In this document: positions 45,095 to 55,164 of the stretch, one piece after another
Layout of the letters: the number at the start of each line of letters is the position of its first letter
Numbering within the stretch: the stretch's first letter is position 1
Assembly (NCBI GenBank): GCA_023935145.1
Contig: CM043698.1
Location: 62,597,001-62,661,000, forward strand
Length of the DNA stretch: 64,000 nucleotides
DNA from: Bretschneidera sinensis
Taxonomy: Eukaryota; Streptophyta; Magnoliopsida; Brassicales; Akaniaceae
Reading direction: 5' to 3'
Position numbers and translations under genes: made by a program
The notes under the pieces: model-generated
The model's database searches: none
The model's input: the letters and a program-made list of their open reading frames with translations, nothing else
Told to the model about the DNA's origin: nothing

Positions 45095-45182
45095 TAAAAA
45101 AACTTCCAGTTTAGAGTCTTTGCACGAAATTTGTTTATCTATGCCATCTTAAGTGAGGGAAATATTAAATAAGGTTTAATAC

Positions 45183-46760
45183 TCATTCACTAGATGTCAA
45201 GTATGCAAATGATGAATGATGATGCAATAGGGCATACAGTTTATCATAGTCTAATAAACCTATCAACAGTCTAATTTTACAAAAACTAGCTTCACTTAAA
45301 GGTTTTGTAAGAATGTCAGCTATTTGATCTTCTGAAGGAATGAATTCTAGTCTTATATCACCTTTTTGAGCATGGTCTCTTAATAAATGATGTCTAATTT
45401 CTATGTGTTTGGTTCTAGAGTGTTGAATAGGGTTTTTGGTTAAGTTGATAGCACCGGTATTATCGCAATGTATTGGGATAATTTTAAAGTTCATGCCATA
45501 GTCTTCTAGTTGTTGTTTCATCCACAACACTTGGGCACAACAACTTTCAACTGCTACGTATTCCGCCTCGGCGGTTGATAGTACAACCGAGTTTTGTTTC
45601 TTGGAAAACCAAGAGGTTAACATTGTACCTAAGAATTGGCATGTTCCACTAGTGTTTTTTCTATCTAACCTACACCTTGTAAAATCAGCATCTGAATATC
45701 CTACAAGCTCAAAAGATGAATATCTAGAGTACCATAATCCTAGGGTTTTAGTCCTTTATATATATCTAAGGATTCTTTTTACTGCAATTACATGTGATTC
45801 CTTAGGATTAGCTTGAAATCTAGCACATATGCATACACTGAACATTATATCAGGTCTACTTGTAGTTAAATAAAGTAAAACTACTATCGTGCTTCTATAA
45901 GTTTTAGTATCTACACACTTACCTCATTCATCAAGGTCAAGTTTTGTAGATATGCTCATAGGAGCACCAAGTGACTTTGAGCTTTCCATCCCGAACCTTT
46001 TTAGTAGGCCCTTGGTGTATTTTGATTGATTGATGAAGATGCCTCTTTTCAATTGTTTGATTTGAAGTCTAAGGAAGTAGGTGAGCTCTCCCATCATGCT
46101 CATTTCAAATTTACCTTGCATGCACTTGGAAAACTCTTGACACATTGATTCATTAATAGCACCAAATATGATATTATCAACATATATTTGGACTAGTAGA
46201 GTTTCATTTTTGTGAAGAGGATTGTGTCTATTTTTCCTCTTGTAAAATTATTGTCAATAAAAAATTTACTTAGTCTTTCATACCATACTCTTGGAGCTTG
46301 CTTTAATCCATATAAAGCTTTAGAAATCTTTTAGACAAGATTTGAAAGACTAAGATTCTCAAATCTAAGAGGTTGCTCAATATACCTCTTCTTCTATAAA
46401 GCCATTTAAAAATGCACTTTTTACATCAATTTGAAATAATTTAAACTTATTAAAGCATGCAAAGCCTAATAACATTCGAATAGCTTCTAACCTTGCTAAG
46501 GGAGCATAGGTCTCATCAAAGTCTATTCCTTCTTCTTGATTATATCCCTTAGCAACTAGTCTAACCTTATTTCTAGTCACTATGCCATTTTAATCCATCT
46601 TATTTCTAAATACCTATTTAGTTTCTATTATTGAATGATTCATTGGTCTAGGAACTAGATTCCATACATTGTTTCTTTCAAATTGATTTATTTCTTCTTG
46701 CATGACATTTATCTAATCAATATTCTTCTCGGCTTCTACAAATGTTTTAGGTTTTATTTG
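45183..46760 (-). pseudogene. pol: SIRE reverse transcriptase and RNase H, disrupted
   Basis: RT blocks on the - strand include [40 protein letters not shown] (46,580-46,377), and the catalytic region near 46,170-46,190, which reads YVDNIIFG. The second catalytic Asp of YVDD is Asn (GAT to AAT), which should abolish polymerase activity. RT continues in 46,145-45,924 (ELTYFLRLQIKQ). RNase H is the best preserved part (45,623-45,183): NSVVLSTAEAEYVAVESCCA, IHCDNTGAINLTKNP, SRTKHIEIRHHLLRD, ADILTKPLSE. Many stops and frameshifts lie between these pieces. Confidence 0.85.
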
Positions 46761-46769
46761 AGACAAATA

Positions 46770-48470
46770 GGTTACATAGTTGCAAATATTTGTAATAATG
46801 GAACGGGTTCTTACCCCTTATAAAGGATCACCTATCACTTGATCGATTGGATGATAATTTACATACTTCCAATCTTTGGGAAGACCATCCTCTTGTTAAC
46901 TTATGGATGGTTGGTCCAATTTGAGAGCTTCTATCTCTTGATTTGTTTGAGATGGGCTCTCCTTGGGTCAACAATGGGAATAGGCATTTCCATTCTTGGA
47001 ATGAAATCTGCATCATCCTGGAAAGAAACTTTTCTACTACTAATTGATTTAGACTCATCGAGGGCTACATGTACGGATTCTTCTACCACTAGAGTTCTCT
47101 TGTTGAAGACTCTACAAGCTTTACTAGAGGTTGAATATCCTAAGAATATTCTTTCATCGTATTTGGGTCAAATTTACTCAAGTTAGTTTTATTGTTATTT
47201 AAGATAAAGCATTTACAACCAAAGGTACGAAAATAGGAGATATTAGGCTTTCTACCTTTCCATAATTCATATGGAGTTTTGTTAAGCATAGACCTAATTA
47301 AAATTCTATTCAAGATATAGCAAGAAGTGTTTACTACTTCCGCCCAAAAGTATTTTGGTAAGCTATTTTCACAAAGCACTGTTCTTGCAAATTCTTCTAG
47401 AACTCTATTTTTCCTCTCAATAACTCTATTTTGTTGAGGAGTTCTAGGAGCTAAAAAGTTGTGATCAATTCCATTTTCATCACAAAATTTTGAAAAGATT
47501 TGGTTTTAAATTTTTTTCCATGATCATTTCTAATGCTTGAGATATAAATCCCTTTTTAATTTTGAACATTTTTGCAAAAGTTTTCAAATCTTTTGCAAGC
47601 TTCATCCTTGTAAGCAATAAAGATAACAAATGTATATCTTAAATAGTCATTAACAATAACAAGAGCATATTGATGGCCACCTAGACTAATGGTACATATT
47701 GGATCAAATAAGTCCATATGCAAAAGTTTCAATGGTCTAGTAGTTAAGACTACCTTTTTTGATTTAAAAGAAATTATAGTTTGTTTTCCCATTTGATAAG
47801 CATCACACACTTTATCTTTTTAAAATTTGATTTTGGGAAGTCCAAAGACTAAATATTTTCTTGAAATGATTTTAAGAAAATCTATGTTCACATGACCAAG
47901 CCTTCTATGCCATAGCCATGAGTTTTCACTAAATGCAGGAAAACATTTTTCATTTTCTGAATGCAAGGATTTTAAATCAACTATATAGACATTTTCGTGT
48001 CTTTAGCCAACAAACTTGATCTTGTTACTCTTGATGTCTACAACTAGACAATGAGAGGTTTCAAATATTACTTTGTTGCCTTTGTCACATAGTAAATTTG
48101 GCTTAAGGCCTTGCACTAATAATACATTATCTATGGTTGAGAAATTATTACCAACTTTTCCATGCCCGATGATCTTTATTTTTGTGTTGTCTCCAATGGT
48201 GACATGTCCGCCATAACTTAGAGTTAGCTCTTTGAATATACTTTTATCACCAGTCTTGTGCTTTGAGCATTCACTATCAAGGTACCAACATTTACCTTTT
48301 TCTTTGGTGTGGAGACATATCTACATCACACATGGATACATAATTGCACTTTTAGGTACCAAAAATTTCTTGGGTCCTTTGGGGTTAGTCATAGAAAATA
48401 CAATTCCTTTAGGGGCCCATACTTTATTAACAACATCAAGTGTTCTATATTTATAGACATGTTGATGATG
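46770..48470 (-). pseudogene. pol: SIRE protease and integrase, disrupted
   Basis: A WYLDSECSKHKTGDKS motif lies near 48,250-48,290, where the Copia protease normally has DSG; the Gly is now Glu (G to A). Downstream come NSWLWHRRLGHVNIDFL (integrase zinc region), LLHMDLFDPICTISLGGHQY and VIVNDYLRYTFVIF (integrase core, 47,810-47,556), and YFWAEVVNTSCYILNRILIR with TPYELWKGRKPNISYFRTFG (47,379-47,140). Stops interrupt every segment. The sequence is cut at 48,470 by the nested Athila-like element and continues into gag at 57,178. Confidence 0.85.
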
Positions 48471-50477
48471 TGATTACGCCCAAAGTATAACACGGTTATT
48501 GTAGTATAGTTTTGGGGTGTCGATTCCACAGGGAAACAAGTTAATTACGAAAGAAGGTGTAAACTTTAACATTAACGATAATGATTAGATGAGAGAATAT
48601 GAGTTTTGATAATGCAATATTGTGTAAAAGAATTGTGCGAATATAACGAAGAATATAAATAAGAAATAACAAGGTTCCGGGAATCCTCCTTAGATTCGTT
48701 CCCTATTTCCACTCTTGATTCAAATTTTTATCTCGATTGCAAGTTTCACATCCTCAACAGGAAATCGGAAATTATTCAATCAAGCACATTTATATCTCTA
48801 ATATAATTGCTACAAATTACTCTTTGATTTCAATTCAAGCACACATGATTTATCTTATAGATTAGCAAGAAACGACAATATATTGCAATAATGATATCAC
48901 AATAATGGTCGATCTATAGATAAATATACCGAAATCAATTACATCCAAACAACTTGACATAAGAAAAGCTTGACTAGACTTATGTGGAGTAGAAGGATGC
49001 AATCACCGGATTGAGAGAAACTAAAAGAAGAAGAATATAGAATACAGCTATCACATGAACTCAAATCCTTCTTAATTAATCAAAGAGTAAATCATAGACA
49101 ATGTTTTAACAAAAAGTCCATACAAATGAATCAAGAACAGGAAATAAGGAACAATAAAACCCTAAGGATTCATCCTTTTCCCTTGTTTGATGATTAGTTA
49201 GCCATGAAACTCAAGGTGGAAAAACAATATAGATGTTCTCCCCTTGATTTCTTGGCCATGGAGCTCAAGGTGGAAGAACAATGTGGATGTTCTCTCCTTG
49301 ATTTCCAACTTACGAAAACTTAATCAGAATGCTAAAAACTTCTCTAATTTTTATCTATCAAAAACTGTCTTTGTTTTTCTCCCCGAGCTCTCTCCCTCGG
49401 CTGCAAACCTTAAGCATATATTTATAGCCCACGAGGGAGAGCTGTCTTTGCACAGCCTTAATTTGAGTCTGAATTGGAGTCCATGTGCGCACTGCTGGAA
49501 AGTGAAGGCTGGAACGTGAAGGTGGTCCAGCAGCATGTGCGCGCTGCTGGTTTTGTCTGAGCGTGCGCCTGGGCGCTGGAAAGTGAAGGCTGGAACGTGA
49601 AGGTGGGTCCAGCAGCATGTGCGCGTGTCCAAGTGTGCGCCTGGGTGCTGGAAAGTAAAGGTGCAGCGTTAGTTGGCGAGGGGCGCGGCGCTGATGGCTG
49701 AGGGGCGCAGCGCTGGTTCATGGGCGCCTAGGCGCTCACTCTTGTTTGCCTGGGCGCTGGAGCGCTGGTTCTTGTTTTCCTGGGCACTGGGGCACTGGTT
49801 CATGGGCGCCTAGGCGCTGGTTCTTGTTTTCCTGGGCACTGGGGCGCTGGACAGTGAGAGGTGAGGCGCTGGGCATTGTTCTGGAGGCCCTGAACTGTTT
49901 CCGCTAAAACTGCCATAACTTTCACTAGAAAAATCCTTTTTCCGAACCGTAAAATTCTCTAGAAAATAGACTTCCGGATCTTTCTAAGAATATATAGCTC
50001 ATCTCCTGATTATTCCTACATCAATACAGTTTAATCTGCAAAGTTGATTGATCTGTACGGGAAATTCTGGCAATTTAGTGAAACTCCTTCAGCTTGTATG
50101 CAGAAGTGCACACACTAGTGTGCCTACCCTTAACTTGTTCCAAAGTGATGCACACACTTGTGTGCAGTCTTTCAACTCAATGTACTTTATTGATCCAACC
50201 TTGGTTTAGACTTTTAATCATCTTTAAATCATTTTTGGAAATGTCTAAACCTTGGACAAAAACGAGCACCGACACCCAAGATCTTTTGGTGCTTTAAACA
50301 TGGATCGCTTTATCATCTCTTTTGTACTCAACGCACCTGAAAATGCATCGAATTAAGTCAATGATTTATGAATAACACTTTAGAGTTATCAACATTTAAA
50401 AGTGCGATTACGACCGAGATTAACCCTAAAGTGTTAACAATTAAGTATTGTTTAGATGCATTTTATGACTCTTATCA
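48471..50477 (-). repeat. Athila-like 3' LTR (2,007 bp)
   Basis: It contains a TATA box (TATAAATATAT on -, 49,416-49,426), a GC-rich minisatellite-like block (49,480-49,880) with repeated GGGCGC, GCGCTGG and CTAGGCGC words, a local duplication of the GAGCTCAAGGTGGAAGAACA type near 49,200-49,310, and a GCACACAC/GTGTGTGC-type inverted repeat near 50,105-50,165. The short ORFs across the GC block are by-products of its composition. Confidence 0.92.
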
Positions 50478-50488
50478 CAACCCCCAAC
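50478..50488 (-). other. Athila-like polypurine tract
   Basis: GTTGGGGGTTG on the - strand directly precedes the 3' LTR, as is usual in this lineage. Confidence 0.8.
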
Positions 50489-52215
50489 TAGCTTATTGCT
50501 AGTCCCTAGCAATTCAAGCGAAAGACATAAAATGAGTTCTTTATTTAGAAATTAATGCACAATACAACAATGCTAGTGTTAACCAAGAGTGATTCAAAAA
50601 TCTTTGTCTCAAAAATCATGCGTAACATATAGCATATAGAATCATTAAATTTCACTCAAATCCAAAAATAATTTAAACATCAATCTTAAAATCGTTATTG
50701 ACTCTTAACATCCGTCTTACCACAATCCAATAATCTGAATATCCGGATGATTTTATGCACAATATTCATGAATACAAGTCTTGGCCTCTAAAAAAAATAA
50801 ATCGCGTGACATCAATCACAAAAACAAGCTCCATAAGCTTACATTTCAAACCACTCTCCACTATTGTAGAAAAATCACATTACATTGGATCAATAGGTCT
50901 TTAATAAGCTTGTAATGTTCGGTTAAGGTAAAGGCTAAGAAAGAATGGGAAGAATTCACAAGTAAAAGAACTTAATCTCTTAGTTTTGAACATAGCTCTT
51001 TAAGCACTGGATAACCTTACTTCAGTACCCAACTCTTCCAACCATTTTTATTTTTTTTTCTTTTCGAGGATTGTTTGCTCAACAAATCACCATTTGTTTT
51101 TCTTTTCTTTTGTATTTTGGCATAAAAGACCATTCACCTCCTTTTTCATTTCTTTCTTTTCCACAACCCCCAACTTATCTCCTTTAATGTACTTGGGTTG
51201 TGGTAGTGATATTGATATTTTTTCATATTTCCACCCTTACTCATTTTAAGTGCTTCTCACAACATGTGTATAGTTAAATTCTTTTTAAGAGAGAGGTAAG
51301 GATAAAATATTCTCTTTAGGCTTATAAGGGTAAGTGAATGGGTTTTTGAAAGAATCCAGGCTCAACTTCGTTTTCAAGAAAAAAGGCTCAAATAGGTGAC
51401 TAGTGATATATATCGCAAGGGTAGGTTTGAAAGGCTCAAACGGTTCAAAAATGGCCTATATCATATTCTAAGTAATGTGCATTCTAGGAATTTGCCTCAA
51501 GAGGTTATCAAGTAAGTTCTAGAGCTTGCCGAGACCGCAAAAATATTCACAAAATAATCACACATAAAACTTTTCTAAATGCTTACGATTAATCATACAA
51601 TCTTACCACAAGCTAGAGTCTCTAACCAAATCAAGATTGATACTTAAATTAATTTCAAACCGAAGCAAGATTTAATTTCATCTAAGTGCTATATGCTATC
51701 TCAATTAAGGTCATATTATTGACATGTGAATAACTCCAAGGCTAACACAAAGCATGCTAAAAACAAACATTTTTTTTTTAAAATTATCCTAACAAACAAA
51801 ACGTAGGAAAGTGACACCAAGCAGTTCAATGGAAAAAGGAAAGAAATGTGTTTCCTCCACCCCCAACCTAAACATTGCATTGACCTCAATGTGAAAGAAA
51901 AAGGAAAAGAAACTCCCTTTGTTAGCCAAAAGTGCACAGAAGCTAAAAATTGTGCACCACCATTTGAATTGCTTCGCATATTTGTCCCTGAAAAAGAAAC
52001 ACGAAAGTAAAATTGGAAAACAGCAAACTACTAATAATAAACACGAAAAATAATTATGAAAAGAAAAGAAAAAAAATAAACAAATAAAAAGGATATGCTT
52101 TGGGGTGCCTCCCATGAGTGCTAAGTTTTACGTCTTCAGCCAGACGATGCGCCACTCTCACTGGTGGCCTCATTGTGGTGCTGAAAATGAGGCTCCAAAC
52201 TCAATGGCCTCAGTG
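50489..52215 (-). other. Athila-like non-coding 3' internal region
   Basis: About 1.7 kb without a coherent ORF where RT, RNase H and integrase would lie in an autonomous relative. Near 52,090-52,165 the - strand reads CTTCAGCTG/GGCTGAAGACGTAAAACTTAGC-type words and GGGAGGCACCCC. A similar motif normally follows integrase in Athila/Tat elements. The interval therefore looks like the product of an internal deletion. Confidence 0.6.
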
Positions 52216-54057
52216 TTAATCTTTTGGCAAAGAATACTTAAAGTCCACCACATATGGCTCAAGTGTTCTTGGTGTTGCCCATTTACAATTAGTAGTAGGG
52301 TATTTGATTCCCGCATCCATGTGACTTCTCTCAAGCAACTCCTCAAAGCACGGTTTCCCAAATTTCTTAATAAATCCCTGTGACTTATCACAAATATCAA
52401 TAACGTTAACAGCATGGGGATAAATTGAAGAATCATTGAACTTGAAATTATTAGGAAGGAATTCCAAAGAGTTAGAATTATCTTCAATGTTCTCATCCTC
52501 TAAATTAAGCTTATCAATCATATAAGTGTTGAAACACTCATCCTCTTCAATTGGCTGCCTTGAGATTCGGAAAACATTTACCTCTAAAGTCCTATTTCCA
52601 AATGATAATGTCATTAGGCCATTCCTACAATTAATGAGGGCATTAGCAGTGGCAAGGAATGGTCTTCCAAGTATCAAAGGAATTTTGGACTCTGCATTTA
52701 CCATAGAAACAGTATCTAAAACCAAGAAGTCAACAGGATAATAGAAATTATCAATTTGTAACAAAATATCTTCTACAATACCTCTTGGTTTTCTTACCGA
52801 TCTATCCGCTAGTTGAAGTACCACGGATGTTGGTTTAATCTCACCTAAACCGAGTTGCAAGTACATGGAGTATGGCATGAGGTTCACACTAGCTCCCAAA
52901 TCTAGCAATGCTTGGCCACAAGATTTGTTTCCAATTTGGCAAGCCACTGTTGGACAGCCCGGATCTTTATATTTGGGCGGTGTCGTGCTATCAATTACCG
53001 CACTTGCTTGCTCCGTTAAGAATGCAGTCTTCTTAACATTGTGCCTCCTCTTGAGTGTGCATAGATCCTTGATGACTTTAGCATAATTGGGAATCTGTTT
53101 TATAACATGAAGAAGAGGGAGGTTAATCTTAACATGCTGAAGTTGTTCAAGAATCTCGCCTTTTAGTGCTGAATTTCTCTCCTTAGGTTTAAGGAGAGCT
53201 TGAGGGAAAGGCAACGGTGGAGAATAATCATCATGGGCCTCTTGTTCCTTGGGCACTTTATCCTTGTTGTTCACAGTATTAGGAATCAAGTGTGGTGGTA
53301 GTGTGGGTCCATCAATTTTCTTACCGCTGCGGGTGATTATGGCGTTAACCTCTTTAATATTTTGATTTTTCGGATCAGAGGTTTGTGCCATATGTTGTCC
53401 CCTTGGATTTTGTTGCGGCTGCGAAGGGAACCGACCTTGCTCTTGAATTGTCAAGAAACTAGTTAACTTGGTGAGTTGACTTTTTATCTCCTTTTGCTCA
53501 TCTTTGATCCCTTTTTGCTCTTCTAGCACCCGTTGATTTATCTTGCCTTGTTCTTCCACACTCTTGGCATGTACTTGCAGAAATGACTTAAACATATCTT
53601 CCAAAGGTAAAGATTGTTGTGGTGCATTAGATGAGGTTTCTTCCGGTTGCCATTGGGTACTAGAGTGGGGATGAGGTTGTATATCGGATCTCCAACGGGT
53701 GCTAGTTTGGGCTGGGGGTTGTGTATCGGGTCTCCAATTAAAATTTGGGTGATTCTTCCAACCAGGATTATAAGTGTTAGAATAGGGTGAGTATGGTTTG
53801 CTAGAGGATATACCTAAAGCATTACACTCTCCTTTCATCTCAAAATAGATTGGACAATCCCTAGGCACATGATCTACCCCATTACACATGAAACAAGGCT
53901 CACGGGGCTTTACCCTAGCAATTGGTTCGAGGGCTCTAGCATCTTTGGCTCTTAAGACTTCAATTTCCTTAGTTAGGGCCTCTAAACGGGCTTTAAGGCT
54001 GTCCTCTTCCTTAAGTTGGTAGATTCCAGTGGGTTGATTTCTCCTAGTACTTTCCAT
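52216..54057 (-). CDS. Athila-like gag C-terminus (nucleocapsid) and aspartic protease, 613 aa
   Basis: On the - strand the frame starts MESTRRNQPTG. A CCHC-type knuckle follows early (CFMCNGVDHVPRDCP, near residue 55-70), then a Pro/Gln-rich linker and a coiled-coil stretch rich in EEQKGIKDEQKEIKSQL. Then comes the protease: ALLDLGASVNLMPYSMYLQL, ADRSVRKPRGIVEDILLQID, PVDFLVLDT and IPLILGRPFLATANALI. The active site reads DLGAS where D-S/T-G is usual in other families; DLGAS is normal for Athila-type proteases. It ends LEPYVVDFKYSLPKD, just before RT would start in full-length relatives. It lies in the same frame as the gag ORF upstream, separated by one TAG and four further codons. Confidence 0.9.
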   Translation of the reverse strand: MESTRRNQPTGIYQLKEEDSLKARLEALTKEIEVLRAKDARALEPIARVKPREPCFMCNGVDHVPRDCPIYFEMKGECNALGISSSKPYSPYSNTYNPGWKNHPNFNWRPDTQPPAQTSTRWRSDIQPHPHSSTQWQPEETSSNAPQQSLPLEDMFKSFLQVHAKSVEEQGKINQRVLEEQKGIKDEQKEIKSQLTKLTSFLTIQEQGRFPSQPQQNPRGQHMAQTSDPKNQNIKEVNAIITRSGKKIDGPTLPPHLIPNTVNNKDKVPKEQEAHDDYSPPLPFPQALLKPKERNSALKGEILEQLQHVKINLPLLHVIKQIPNYAKVIKDLCTLKRRHNVKKTAFLTEQASAVIDSTTPPKYKDPGCPTVACQIGNKSCGQALLDLGASVNLMPYSMYLQLGLGEIKPTSVVLQLADRSVRKPRGIVEDILLQIDNFYYPVDFLVLDTVSMVNAESKIPLILGRPFLATANALINCRNGLMTLSFGNRTLEVNVFRISRQPIEEDECFNTYMIDKLNLEDENIEDNSNSLEFLPNNFKFNDSSIYPHAVNVIDICDKSQGFIKKFGKPCFEELLERSHMDAGIKYPTTNCKWATPRTLEPYVVDFKYSLPKD

Positions 54058-54072
54058 GGCACTCGGTCCTGT

Positions 54073-54861
54073 CTAAGTGTGGGCTTTTTCTGATAGGTCA
54101 TCTAGGAAATCTATGGCTTGATCGGGATCTTTTTGAAGAAAATTCCCATTACACATCATTTCTATGAATTGCCTTTCCCTACTTAGGAGTCCATCATAAA
54201 AATAGCTGACTACCCGCCAACTTTCATACCTATGGTGTGGACAAGAATTTAAAAGGTCCTTGAAACGTTCCCAAACTTGATATAAGGTTTCACTCTCCTT
54301 TTGTGCAAAGTTTGAGATTTGTCTCTTAAGGTTGTTGGTCTTATGGGTTGGGAAGTGTTTTTGGAAGAAAACTCGGGTCATCTCATCCCAACTACCAATA
54401 GACCTAGGCCTTAATGAGTACAACCAAGTCTTGGCTTTTTCCTTAAGTGAAAAAGGGAAAAACCGGAGTCTGATAGTGTCCACCATATCAGCCCTATTTT
54501 GGAAGGTTGCTACTACTTCCTCGAATTCCCTAATGTGGATGTAGGGGCTTTCATTCTCAAACCCATGGAAAGTTGGTAGCAATTGTATCATGCCCGGCTT
54601 AAACTCAGCTTGTGGGGCATTAGGGGGGAACATGATACAAGAGGGTGTGGCCGTTCGGCTAGGGTGCAAATAGTCTTTAAGTGTCCTAGCAACATTTTCA
54701 TCGTGATTGCCGGCCATGTTATCAAAATCCTCTAAATTCTCGGATGGGGGTGCACTATGGTATGATCTAGGCGAGGTTTCACTAACGGACGTGGAAGGAG
54801 AGAGTGACTCTAATTCAGGTCCTCTAATGAATCTGCCTCGCGAATCTCTCGGTTTAAGCAT
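54073..54861 (-). CDS. gag: Athila-like gag (matrix/capsid part), 262 aa
   Basis: The frame starts MLKPRDSRGRFIRGPE and includes the retrotransposon gag core: FKPGMIQLLPTFHGFENESP, YIHIREFEEVVATF, IRLRFFPFSLKEKAKTWLYS, WDEMTRVFFQKHFPTHKTNN and YQVWERFKDLLNSCPHH. The protein would assemble the particle. It ends at TAG (54,073-54,075). The downstream gag-protease ORF is in the same frame after TGPSA, so the two were, or are, one 880-codon reading frame. The TAG may be a recent CAG-to-TAG nonsense change. Confidence 0.9.
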   Translation of the reverse strand: MLKPRDSRGRFIRGPELESLSPSTSVSETSPRSYHSAPPSENLEDFDNMAGNHDENVARTLKDYLHPSRTATPSCIMFPPNAPQAEFKPGMIQLLPTFHGFENESPYIHIREFEEVVATFQNRADMVDTIRLRFFPFSLKEKAKTWLYSLRPRSIGSWDEMTRVFFQKHFPTHKTNNLKRQISNFAQKESETLYQVWERFKDLLNSCPHHRYESWRVVSYFYDGLLSRERQFIEMMCNGNFLQKDPDQAIDFLDDLSEKAHT

Positions 54862-54894
54862 GTATCAATTAATTTAGAGGGGAAATAAAATATG

Positions 54895-55035
54895 TAAAAC
54901 AGAATAATAAATAAATAAATAAATAAATAAATAAAATAGAATAATAAATAAAACAGAATAATAAACAGATAAATAAAACAGAATAATAAACAAATAAATA
55001 AAACAGAATAATAAAAGAAAATTAAAAAAAATAAA
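54895..55035. repeat. AATA-type microsatellite in the Athila-like leader
   Basis: Repeats of AAATAAATAAAT and AAACAGAATAATAAA units lie between the gag start and the primer site, in the leader of the - strand transcript. Confidence 0.85.
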
Positions 55036-55141
55036 ATTAAAGGAACAATATTATGATATTTACAAAGTGCTGAAAAGAAAAATATTTACGATTTTTTTTT
55101 TTACTTAAAGTTGACAAGCTTTCTTTGTACTTAAGCGCGTT

Positions 55142-55159
55142 TCCCCGGCAACGGCGCCA
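55142..55159 (-). other. Athila-like primer-binding site (tRNA-Asp type)
   Basis: The - strand reads TGGCGCCGTTGCCGGGGA five bases inside the 5' LTR, complementary to the 3' end of plant tRNA-Asp. Confidence 0.85.
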
Positions 55160-55164
55160 AAATT

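Noticed and set aside
49244..49721. Several overlapping ORFs of 86-93 aa in the GC-rich part of the Athila-like LTR (also 55,978-56,416)
   Set aside because: They lie in all frames of a GC-rich tandem-repeat block inside an LTR and repeat the same peptide. No start context or domain is present; composition explains them.
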